Positions 4,254-10,736 of a DNA stretch of 10,736 nucleotides are shown here, one piece after another. Numbering within the stretch: the first letter of the stretch is position 1; each line of letters starts with the position of its first letter. The DNA is taken from assembly GCA_031275255.1 (NCBI GenBank), contig JAISPA010000083.1:1-10736 (forward strand). Reading direction: 5' to 3'. Made by a program: the position numbers and the translations under genes. The notes under the pieces were generated by a model. The model saw nothing but the letters and a program-made list of their open reading frames with translations. It did not search any database and was not told the DNA's origin. The stretch is from Acidaminococcales bacterium. GTDB taxonomy: Bacteria; Bacillota; Negativicutes; Acidaminococcales; JAISLQ01.

Positions 4254-4880
4254 ATGAGTACGTTTTTAATAAATGAGATTTTTTATTCTTTACAGGGCGA
4301 AGGTTTCAATACGGGCCGGCCGGCCGTTTTTATCCGGCTGGCCGGCTGCAACCTCAACTGCGTTTGGTGCGATACCTATTCTCGTGTAGGCGATGAAATG
4401 GATCTTGATACCATTATTTCCATTGTGAAGGCTTTCGATGTTAAAAACGTCGTCATTACCGGCGGGGAACCGACCGAACACGAGAATATGCTTGATTTGG
4501 CGCGCCTCTTGAAAAACGACGGATATTGGCTGGCCCTGGAGACCAACGGCGTCAACGGGCTGCCGGAAGAAGCGGAACTGCTTTTTAATTATATCGCCGT
4601 TTCCCCCAAAGCCTTTTACGCTTCCTTGTATGAAAATGCTGCGGCGGTCAGTTTCGCCGACGAGGTGCGGGTGGTGGTGGACGGCAACGTGTATGATTTT
4701 TGCGTGTTCATCGAAGATCGTATTGTCGCACAGCACTATTATCTTTCGCCTTGCTGTTCCATGGACGAGAAGTTTAACGTCCTGCCGACCATCCAAACCC
4801 TGGGCAGACTCAATATGCGCAAAGGTTCCAAAAAATGGGGGTTGTCCTTTCAAACCCATAAAATGGCCGATATACAATAA
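4254..4880 (+). CDS. queE: 7-carboxy-7-deazaguanine synthase QueE (radical SAM)
   Basis: QueE is the radical SAM enzyme that contracts 6-carboxytetrahydropterin to 7-carboxy-7-deazaguanine, the substrate of QueC. The N-terminal INEIFYSLQGEG (residues 6-17) is the family opening; GCNLNCVWCDT holds the cluster cysteines C32, C36 and C39 in the CX3CX2C spacing; VITGGEP (67-73) is the SAM-binding segment; LETNG follows; and the closing WGLSFQTHK is typical of the E. coli-like branch. At 208 residues it is at the short end of the family. ATG at 4254 has GGAG 10 bases upstream. With queC it supplies the last two steps to preQ0; the preceding QueD and GTP cyclohydrolase must be encoded elsewhere. 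Confidence 0.93.
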   Translation: MSTFLINEIFYSLQGEGFNTGRPAVFIRLAGCNLNCVWCDTYSRVGDEMDLDTIISIVKAFDVKNVVITGGEPTEHENMLDLARLLKNDGYWLALETNGVNGLPEEAELLFNYIAVSPKAFYASLYENAAAVSFADEVRVVVDGNVYDFCVFIEDRIVAQHYYLSPCCSMDEKFNVLPTIQTLGRLNMRKGSKKWGLSFQTHKMADIQ

Positions 4881-4882
4881 GA

Positions 4883-4900
4883 CGGGCGCATGGGCGCCCG
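4883..4900. repeat. Hairpin after queE
   Basis: CGGGCGC, atgg, GCGCCCG: a perfect 7 bp stem two bases past the queE stop. There is no T-run, so it is at best a weak attenuator between queE and the thioesterase gene. Confidence 0.4.
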
Positions 4901-4934
4901 CCGACGGAATACGGCCGCATGGGAGGGGTAAGTA

Positions 4935-5366
4935 TTGTTCTGTTTTGCCGAAACAGTCCGTTTCGCCGACACCGATATGATGGGCGTGGCGCATCACGCC
5001 AATTATTTCCGCTGGTTTGAGTCGGCCAGGGTGGCTTTTTTGCAAGCCGCCGGAGTAGACCTTTGGGACTTGATGAAAGCCGGTTATTCTTTCCCGATCC
5101 GCGACGCGCGCTGCGCTTACAAAGTTTCCGCGCGTTACGGGGATTGTCTTGATATACAGGCAACAATGCTTGAATTGACACGGGCGAAGATGATTTTTTC
5201 CTATCAGGTCAGGCGGCGCGGCGATGCTAAGTTGCTGGCCGAGGGCTATACCTGCAATGTTTTTACCAATGCGGACGGCAAGGTCGCGCGGCTACGCGAT
5301 GAATTTTATCAGCCGCTTCTGAGTTTTTGCGAAAAGGAAAAACCAGCCGCCGGGAGTGAGCCGTGA
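4935..5366 (+). CDS. YbgC/FadM-type acyl-CoA thioesterase
   Basis: The 143-residue product is a 4-hydroxybenzoyl-CoA thioesterase-family hotdog protein, which cleaves acyl-CoA thioesters in the cytoplasm. The opening RFADTDMMGVAHHANYFRWF holds the family motif: the catalytic aspartate in DTDxxGV (D14), H21 and N23-Y24. It is followed by ESARVAFL on the central helix, and strands up to about residue 130 complete one domain. The start is TTG at 4935, supported by GGGAGGGG (4921-4928) 6 bases upstream and by the motif beginning only 9 residues later; no better start exists. The last codon overlaps the GTG start of the next gene. It is unrelated in subfamily to the thioesterase at 2652-3098. The substrate is unknown. 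Confidence 0.85.
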   Translation: MFCFAETVRFADTDMMGVAHHANYFRWFESARVAFLQAAGVDLWDLMKAGYSFPIRDARCAYKVSARYGDCLDIQATMLELTRAKMIFSYQVRRRGDAKLLAEGYTCNVFTNADGKVARLRDEFYQPLLSFCEKEKPAAGSEP

Positions 5367-5899
5367 CGGCCGTTTATTTGTTTTTGGCGGCCGTGTTTTT
5401 GTTGACGGCGGCTGTTTGTATTTATATAGCGGCGCAGGGCGACGAGGCGATCGTTATTTTGCCGGAGGAACGCGAAAAGCTGGTATGCGAGCTGACAGAT
5501 GAACGGCGGGCGGTTTTTTCCCTCAAGGTGCCTTTCGCGAACGCCGGCCGGCAGGACGGAATTGTGCTGGACGCTTTCGCGCGCCCGCTCTTGCCCCAGG
5601 AACAATTTGATCTCGGGATTCTGAGTATCCGCTTGGAAAGAGAGGGTTTCCGGCGCAGCGACGGTTATTTGGAGGCTTTTATCGCGCGCGCCGGTATGCA
5701 CGGCAATTTCATCCTGACAATGGAATTTACGCCCAAAAAGGGCGTTTCCATGCCCGAACTCTTTGCCGGCATGGTCGACATAACGATTGACATTTATTGC
5801 GCGCTGGCTGGCCGTACCGCGCCCAAAATAATAAAAACCGCTCTGCTCCTGCCGTTGGAGGAGATCAGAAGCGGCGCGGCAAAGGAGGCGGGAGCGTGA
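5363..5899 (+). CDS. Membrane-anchored protein of unknown function
   Basis: I do not recognise this 178-residue protein. One N-terminal hydrophobic helix (residues 4-24, VYLFLAAVFLLTAAVCIYIA) has no nearby cleavage-type or lipobox motif, so it is probably an anchor. The rest is alternating strand-like segments (AVFSLKVPFAN, IVLDAFARPLL, NFILTMEFTPKK), ending in VDITIDIYCALAGR and a positively charged amphipathic stretch. This suggests a beta-sandwich-like soluble domain. It starts at GTG overlapping the previous stop by 4 bases and ends overlapping the GTG of the CofE-like gene by 4 bases, so all three are probably translated together. The base composition matches the neighbours. Confidence 0.75.
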   Translation: MTAVYLFLAAVFLLTAAVCIYIAAQGDEAIVILPEEREKLVCELTDERRAVFSLKVPFANAGRQDGIVLDAFARPLLPQEQFDLGILSIRLEREGFRRSDGYLEAFIARAGMHGNFILTMEFTPKKGVSMPELFAGMVDITIDIYCALAGRTAPKIIKTALLLPLEEIRSGAAKEAGA

Positions 5900-6528
5900 A
5901 AGTCGTACCTGTAAAGACCAGAATATTGACGGCGCGGGACGACATCGTCAAGGCTGTCGCCGAATATACGCGCGGCCAGGTTGGCGCCGGCGACGTCATC
6001 GCGGTGGCGGAAAGCGTCCTCGCGATAACGCAGGGGCGGGTAAAGCGCCCGGAAGATATGCGGCCGTGTTTCTTGGCTAAAATCCTCTGCCGCTTTTTCC
6101 CGCAAAAGGGCAGTATTTCCGCCTGGCACAGCATGCAGGCGCTCATGGAGGAAGAAGGGCGGTTGAGGGTGCTGTGCGCTTTTGTCGCCGGTTTTCTGGC
6201 TAAACTGGCGGGCAGGCCGGGGGTGTTTTATAAACTGGCCGGAGAGCAGGCCAGGCTTATTGACGACGTGACAGGAACCATGCCGCCTTTTGACAAGTAC
6301 ATAGTTTACGGGCCGAAAGATCCCGCCAAAACGGCGGAATCCATCCGTATCGCCACCGGCTGCCGCGGCGCGGCGATCGTTGATGTTAACGATCTGCAGC
6401 GGGCGGCGGTGCTGGGCGTTTCCGCCGGTCTTGACCCCAAAGGGCTGGAGGCAATTTTGCGGGACAATCCTTTCGGCAATGACAGCCAGAAAACGCCGAT
6501 CGTGATTATTAAGGATTACGCGGCGTAA
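5896..6528 (+). CDS. CofE-like protein (F420-0:L-glutamate ligase family)
   Basis: The 210-residue protein resembles the short CofE-like (coenzyme F420-0:gamma-glutamyl ligase domain) proteins found in Firmicutes and cyanobacteria. The visible family features are VKTRILTARDDIV at the N-terminus, GAGDVIAVAESVLAITQGR (residues 32-50), LIDDVTGTMPPFDKYIVYGP in the centre, GAAIVDVNDL, and a C-terminal DNPFGNDSQKTPIVII. Archaeal CofE (about 250 residues) also has a GRPxRxGxxGxAIGxxG segment that I cannot find here, so true F420 ligase activity is doubtful; an amide or isopeptide ligase acting on another substrate is possible. GTG at 5896 is preferred over upstream codons because AAGGAGG sits 8 bases before it and it overlaps the preceding stop. 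A 53-base gap separates it from the hydantoinase-like gene. Confidence 0.8.
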   Translation: MKVVPVKTRILTARDDIVKAVAEYTRGQVGAGDVIAVAESVLAITQGRVKRPEDMRPCFLAKILCRFFPQKGSISAWHSMQALMEEEGRLRVLCAFVAGFLAKLAGRPGVFYKLAGEQARLIDDVTGTMPPFDKYIVYGPKDPAKTAESIRIATGCRGAAIVDVNDLQRAAVLGVSAGLDPKGLEAILRDNPFGNDSQKTPIVIIKDYAA

Positions 6529-6581
6529 AGAGAGCGCACAACAGGAAAAACGCTGATTTTTAAATTTGGGAGGTGGCCGGG

Positions 6582-8234
6582 TTGCTGCTGGGAATAGACG
6601 TCGGCGGTACGTTTACCGACGCCGTGATCATCGAAAACGGGCGGGTGCTTTGTAAAGCCAAACGCCATACCACGCACGGCAACGTCACCGACGGTCTGCT
6701 GGCGGCGCTGGACGGCGTGCTGGAAAACTCCGGCGCGGCAGACAAGCTGAAACGGGCGGCGATTTCCACCACCTTGGTTACCAACGCCGTGGCGACAGGC
6801 CGGTTGCCGGAAGTTAAGATATTCGCCGTGCCGGGTCCGGGGTTTGACTGCCGGAAGGCTTTTCCGGCGCCGCCGGTCATTGTCGAAGGGTACACCGACC
6901 ACCGCGGCCAGAACGTCCGCCATGCAAAGCTGCCGTCTGCGGCCGGCGATTTTCTTCCCGGCGTCCCGGCGGTAGTGTCGGCTAAGTTTTCCGTCCGCAA
7001 TCCCGAAAGCGAACTGGCTCTGGAGAAAGAACTTAAGGCGCACGGCGCCGGGAAAGTCGTTACCGGCCACAGCATGTCCGGCCTCCTGGGGTTTATCCGG
7101 CGTACCAATTCCGCTTACTACACGGCGGCCACATTGGATTTGTGCGGCGGTTTTTTTGCGCTCGTCCGGGAAGGGCTTAAAAGGCGCGCGATAAACGCGC
7201 CTTTGTATGTACTTAAAGCCGACGGCGGCACCATGCCGGAAAATTTGGCCGCAAGGTACACGGCCGAAACATATTTTACCGGCCCGGCCGCCAGCGTGAT
7301 GGGAATCAAGGCTCTTGTCAATCCCGGCCGGCGGGCTGTTTCACTTGATATAGGCGGCACGACTACCGATATAGCTTTCTGGGAAAACAGCCGGCCGCTT
7401 TTCGGCAAACGCGGGGCGAAAATAAACGGATACCCGACCGCGGTCAGGGCCTTGCACCTTTCTTCCGTGCCGGTCGGCGGCGACAGTTGCCTTACACGGA
7501 CGGAGAGCGGGATCGCGATCGGCCCCAGAAGGATGGGGCCGGCGATGGCTTTAGGCGGGCCCGCGCCTACTCTGACGGATGCTTTTTTGCTTTTGCGGCT
7601 GGATGATTTTGGCGACGCGGAAAAAGCGCGGGCGGCGATGCACAGCCTGGCGCGGCCGGGCGAGACGCCGGAGGCGGTCGCGGACGAAGTGATGCGAACA
7701 GCCGCCGACAAGATCGTTGCGGTGATCATGGAAATGATTGAAGAATACGCGCTGGAGCCGGTATACCGGGTTGAGGACGTGGTGAAAGCCCGTAAATTTG
7801 CCCCGGAATTGGTAATCGGCGTCGGAGGGGCGGCCAAAGGGCTTGTGCCGGAAATAGCCGGACGGCTTGGTCTGCCGTTTGATATTCCGGCGGACGCTTT
7901 GGTGGCTAACGCCGTGGGCGCGGCGGCAGCGCGCCCGACTATTTTAGGCGTACTCCGGGTGGATACCGCATTGGGCAGCTGCATACTGCCGCAAGCGGCG
8001 CAGGGCATGAAAATTGACCGTAATTTTTCCGTCCGGGAGGGGGAGCGTCTGCTTACGGAGTGGCTGCGCAGAGAAGCGGAGCGCAGCGGCGTGGAGTTTC
8101 ACGGCGCGGAAACGGTCTGGCGGGAGGAATTTCCCGTGATCCGGGACGGCTGGCGGAGCGGCAGCATAATCAACATAGCCATGCAGCTTACGCCAGGGGT
8201 ATTTTTTACAGCGAAAGGAGTTGGCGGACAATGA
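6582..8234 (+). CDS. Hydantoinase/oxoprolinase family protein (HyuA-like)
   Basis: The family performs ATP-dependent opening of cyclic amides such as 5-oxoproline and hydantoins. The 550-residue product starts LLGIDVGGTFTDAVII (phosphate-binding motif, G8-G9-T10, D13). It continues with STTLVTNAVATGR, then SGLLGFIRRTNSAYY, LKADGGTMP, ETYFTGPAASVMG, and the second ATPase-fold motif SLDIGGTTTDIAF (residues 254-266), followed by the conserved VPVGGDS. It is shorter than classical HyuA (about 650-700 residues), and no HyuB partner is adjacent. Start: TTG at 6582 with GGAGG 8 bases upstream; the in-frame GTG at 6573 overlaps that site and is unlikely. The stop overlaps the next ATG by 4 bases, tying it to the deacetylase-like gene. 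The substrate is unknown. Confidence 0.88.
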   Translation: MLLGIDVGGTFTDAVIIENGRVLCKAKRHTTHGNVTDGLLAALDGVLENSGAADKLKRAAISTTLVTNAVATGRLPEVKIFAVPGPGFDCRKAFPAPPVIVEGYTDHRGQNVRHAKLPSAAGDFLPGVPAVVSAKFSVRNPESELALEKELKAHGAGKVVTGHSMSGLLGFIRRTNSAYYTAATLDLCGGFFALVREGLKRRAINAPLYVLKADGGTMPENLAARYTAETYFTGPAASVMGIKALVNPGRRAVSLDIGGTTTDIAFWENSRPLFGKRGAKINGYPTAVRALHLSSVPVGGDSCLTRTESGIAIGPRRMGPAMALGGPAPTLTDAFLLLRLDDFGDAEKARAAMHSLARPGETPEAVADEVMRTAADKIVAVIMEMIEEYALEPVYRVEDVVKARKFAPELVIGVGGAAKGLVPEIAGRLGLPFDIPADALVANAVGAAAARPTILGVLRVDTALGSCILPQAAQGMKIDRNFSVREGERLLTEWLRREAERSGVEFHGAETVWREEFPVIRDGWRSGSIINIAMQLTPGVFFTAKGVGGQ

Positions 8235-9547
8235 CCGCGCCTTTGGGGCTGGTATTTTTCCCGGCGGTGGACTGGATGATTTCCGAAACGCATCCGGAAC
8301 GGCAGGAGAGGCTTATTTACACCTACGATCAGATCGTGGAGGAAGGGCTTCTCGACCTTGCCGAGATCAGGGAATACAAGCCGCGCGTGGCCGCGCGGCG
8401 CGACATAGAAAGGACGCACATCGTCGTTCCCGATCTTAAAGACATCGTAACCGACGCTCATTTAGTTTCGGCCGGCGGTACTTTGACGGCGGCCGACGCG
8501 GTTATGAAAAGGGAAGTAAAAAGGGCTTTCGCGCTGGTGCGCCCGCCGGGGCATCACGCCATGCGGGTGGCGCACGGCATAAGAGGCTTTTGCACGGTCA
8601 ATATAGAGGCGATAATGATTGATTATCTGCGCAAGACTTACAACGCCGGCCGCATAGCGGTGGTAGACACGGACGTACATCACGGCGACGGGACGCAGGA
8701 AATATTTTATCACGACCCTGACACGCTTTTTATATCCTTTCATCAGGACGGGCATACGCTTTACCCTGGCAGCGGATTTATGGAGGAAGCGGGCAGTCCC
8801 TACGCTTTCGGCGCGAACATCAATCTGCCCCTTTTGCCGGAAACGGGCGATCGGGGCGTGCATCTTTTGTTTGACGAACTCATCCGGCCGATATTGGACG
8901 ATTTTCAGCCGGACATCCTGATCAATTCCGCCGGCCAGGACAATCATTACACCGACATGCTGGCTTCCATGCAGGTTACGGCGCAAGGGTACGCCCGCCT
9001 GGCCGATAAGCTGAAAGCCGATATAGCGGTACTAGAAGGCGGCTATTCGATAGAGGCGGCCCTGCCTTATGTCAATACCGGCATAGTGCTGGCTATGGCC
9101 GGTCTGGATTATTCGCACGTGATAGAACCCGACCAGCGGGAATTGCGCGCGGAAGGCAATCACACAACGGCGCGCGTCGCTCAGCTCATCCGCGACGGCC
9201 GGGCGCTGTGGTCGGCGCGCGGCAAGCTGAAAGCCGAAAAAATAGCTAAGGCCGGTTCTTCCTGGACGAGAAAAAAACCGATCTACTACGATACGGACGG
9301 AATACGCGAGATGCAGACGGAGACTGCTTTCTATTGTCCTAAATGCCCAGGGTATCTTACTATCGACAGTTCGGCGTGGGGCAGCTATTTTGGCGAACAG
9401 TCGGCTTTTATCGCGGTCGTTTGGGCGGCAAGCTGCCCGGATTGCGGGAAAAAGGCCTATGATGCGGTGTTGCGGGCAAAAAAGCAAGGCGGCCATAATT
9501 ACTTTTTTGTGCAGGACAAAACCAAAGACCTGCTGGAAAGGATATAA
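8231..9547 (+). CDS. Histone deacetylase superfamily protein with C-terminal zinc ribbon
   Basis: The 438-residue protein belongs to the arginase/deacetylase superfamily (histone deacetylase, AcuC, acetylpolyamine amidohydrolase), zinc enzymes that remove acyl groups from amines. Catalytic features are all present: RPPGHHAM with H108-H109, DTDVHHGDGT with zinc ligands D148 and H150, the third ligand D237 in NSAGQDNH, and Y272 in LEGGYS. After about residue 340 there is an extra region with two CxxC pairs (C369/C372 in YCPKC and C402/C405 in SCPDC), which looks like a zinc ribbon and is not part of the catalytic fold. Start ATG at 8231 overlaps the previous stop; AAGGAG lies 10 bases upstream. 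Acetoin-utilisation AcuC is a relative, but no acu genes are nearby. The substrate is not predictable. Confidence 0.9.
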   Translation: MTAPLGLVFFPAVDWMISETHPERQERLIYTYDQIVEEGLLDLAEIREYKPRVAARRDIERTHIVVPDLKDIVTDAHLVSAGGTLTAADAVMKREVKRAFALVRPPGHHAMRVAHGIRGFCTVNIEAIMIDYLRKTYNAGRIAVVDTDVHHGDGTQEIFYHDPDTLFISFHQDGHTLYPGSGFMEEAGSPYAFGANINLPLLPETGDRGVHLLFDELIRPILDDFQPDILINSAGQDNHYTDMLASMQVTAQGYARLADKLKADIAVLEGGYSIEAALPYVNTGIVLAMAGLDYSHVIEPDQRELRAEGNHTTARVAQLIRDGRALWSARGKLKAEKIAKAGSSWTRKKPIYYDTDGIREMQTETAFYCPKCPGYLTIDSSAWGSYFGEQSAFIAVVWAASCPDCGKKAYDAVLRAKKQGGHNYFFVQDKTKDLLERI

Positions 9548-9548
9548 A

Positions 9549-10244
9549 ATGCGGCCTGACTCAAAAGAGCGCGGCCGCCGGCGCGAAAAGGAAGCAGGGA
9601 TGGGGCGCGCGGGACACATAAAAATCACCGCCCAAAAATTGCTGGCGGCGACCGGCAATGCCGGCAAGGCACGTGAGTTCGCGCGCATGCTGAAAAATCA
9701 GCCTTTTTCTTTGCTGACCCTTGCCGACCGGCCGGATATCGCCGCGCCGGCGGAAACCGGCCTGACTTTCCTCGACAACGCCAAAGCAAAGGCAAGTTAT
9801 TACGCCCGCATGACCGGCGAATGTTGCGTGGCGGACGACTCCGGGCTGGAGGTTTATGCGCTCGGCGGCGCGCCGGGCGTCATGTCCGCCCGCTACGCCG
9901 GGGAAAAGGCGGATGACGCGGAAAACAACCGGCTTTTGTTGCAAAACATGGCGGACAGGGATGACCGCTCCTGCCGTTTCGTCTGCGCTCTAGCCCTGGC
10001 CGACGCGGCCGGCGCAATATTATTCAGCGCCGAAGGCGAGACCGGAGGGGTATTGCTGCGGGAAGAACGCGGCGCGGGCGGATTTGGCTATGACCCGCTT
10101 TTTTTCGTGCCGGCGCTGGGAAAAACCCTGGCCGAGGCAAGCCCGCAGGAAAAGGATGCGATCAGCCATCGCGGACGGGCGCTGGCCGCGCTGCTTACAT
10201 TCCTGCAATCCTCCTGTTTTGAAAACGGCGAGGCTGCAAATTAG
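9549..10244 (+). CDS. rdgB: XTP/dITP diphosphatase (non-canonical purine NTP pyrophosphatase)
   Basis: RdgB/HAM1 hydrolyses dITP, XTP and ITP to monophosphates, keeping deaminated purines out of DNA and RNA. The signatures are complete: ATGNAGKAREF (substrate loop, residues 34-44), ADDSGLEV with the metal-binding D96-D97, GGAPGVMSARYAG, FGYDPLF (179-185) and SHRGRAL near the end. Two starts are possible: ATG 9549 (231 residues, AAAGGA 6 bases upstream, one base after the previous stop) and ATG 9600 (214 residues, AAAAGGA 7 bases upstream). The first 17 residues of the long form are very charged and lie outside the family domain, so 9600 gives a more typical length. The longer form is listed because of its tight spacing. 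The pairing with a YfcE-type gene downstream is common in Firmicutes. Confidence 0.93.
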   Translation: MRPDSKERGRRREKEAGMGRAGHIKITAQKLLAATGNAGKAREFARMLKNQPFSLLTLADRPDIAAPAETGLTFLDNAKAKASYYARMTGECCVADDSGLEVYALGGAPGVMSARYAGEKADDAENNRLLLQNMADRDDRSCRFVCALALADAAGAILFSAEGETGGVLLREERGAGGFGYDPLFFVPALGKTLAEASPQEKDAISHRGRALAALLTFLQSSCFENGEAAN

Positions 10245-10276
10245 AGCGGGATGCTGAGCCTTCGGAGGGCTGCTCA

Positions 10277-10736
10277 ATGCTTATCGGCGTAACCGGCGAC
10301 ACTCACGGCGATACGGCGGCGTTAAGGAGGCTGGCGGCGCGGGCGGATGTATCCGAGTGGCTGCATACCGGCGACTTTTACCGCGACGCCCTTTTTTTGC
10401 GGGAATTGTCAGGGCTGCCGGTGGAAGCGGTGGCGGGTAATAACGACTTTGCGCTTGATCATTTCGCCTACAACAAAATAATTTTGCGCGGCGGCAGTAA
10501 GATATGGCTGACACACGGGCATAAATACCGGGACCTTTTGGCGGAAAACCAGCGGATGAACGCCGATATAATCGTTTACGGGCATACGCACGTTCCGGAC
10601 ATCTTCCGGCGCGAAGGCGTACTGTTCATAAATCCCGGCAGTCCGGCTTTCCCCAGGCGCGGCAGCGCCAAAGGGTACGCCGTGCTGACGGCGGAAGAAG
10701 GCAGAGCGCCCGCCGCGCGTTTCGTCGCCTTGACCA
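10277..10736 (+). CDS. YfcE/MJ0936-type metallophosphodiesterase (3' end cut by window)
   Basis: This is a calcineurin-like metallophosphoesterase of the small YfcE family, which hydrolyses phosphodiesters with a bimetal centre. The 153 visible residues contain the five metal-ligand blocks in order: GDTHGD (7-12), HTGDF (30-34), GNNDF (54-58), THGH (79-82) and GHTHVP (102-107), then NPGSP (119-123). Family members are about 160-185 residues, so only a short tail is missing. ATG at 10277 has GGAGGG 8 bases upstream. That site lies in the loop of a small hairpin (TGAGC/GCTCA, about 10254-10277), which could modulate translation. It lies 32 bases after rdgB and is probably in the same operon. 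The natural substrate is unknown. Confidence 0.9.
   Translation, partial: MLIGVTGDTHGDTAALRRLAARADVSEWLHTGDFYRDALFLRELSGLPVEAVAGNNDFALDHFAYNKIILRGGSKIWLTHGHKYRDLLAENQRMNADIIVYGHTHVPDIFRREGVLFINPGSPAFPRRGSAKGYAVLTAEEGRAPAARFVALT

Noticed and set aside
4290..5045. 251-residue minus-strand frame opposite queE
   Set aside because: Antisense shadow of the radical SAM enzyme; no independent features.
7118..8008. 296-residue minus-strand frame
   Set aside because: Exact antisense shadow of the hydantoinase-like gene, whose family motifs are unmistakable; high GC produces long antisense frames.

Overview
The window reads as a chromosomal piece of a bacterium, most likely a Gram-negative-type Firmicute (Negativicutes). 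This is an inference from gene content and protein style; no rRNA or marker gene is present to fix it. Ribosome binding sites are strong (GGAGG type), GTG and TTG starts are common, and the coding DNA is fairly GC-rich.

Left part (1-2650) is gene-poor. A truncated flagellar hook gene (flgE, minus strand) sits at the edge, followed by about 730 bases with no credible gene but many inverted repeats. Two small XRE-type helix-turn-helix regulators, divergently oriented, lie at 1413-1670 (minus) and 2028-2393 (plus). The minus one has a promoter with a perfect 9+9 base palindrome between its -35 and -10 boxes and a second similar site over its leader, which suggests autoregulation. A short repeat motif (core TTTTAGCCGGG) occurs five times here; two pairs face each other and form miniature inverted-repeat elements at 890-967 and 2402-2594.

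Middle part (2652-4880): a PaaI-type hotdog thioesterase, a 390-base gap full of hairpins, then queC and queE of the queuosine/7-deazaguanine pathway. queD is not between or beside them.

Right part (4935-10736) is a tight plus-strand gene run: a YbgC/FadM-type thioesterase, an unrecognised membrane-anchored protein, a short CofE-like (F420-0:glutamate ligase family) protein, a hydantoinase/oxoprolinase-like protein, a histone-deacetylase-superfamily protein with a C-terminal zinc ribbon, the house-cleaning pyrophosphatase RdgB, and a YfcE-type metallophosphodiesterase cut by the window end. Several neighbours share a 4-base stop/start overlap, so co-translation is likely. The amide-ligase-like, ATP-dependent amidohydrolase-like and deacylase-like trio is the best candidate for an uncharacterised pathway. 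No CRISPR array, transposase, tRNA or rRNA was seen.
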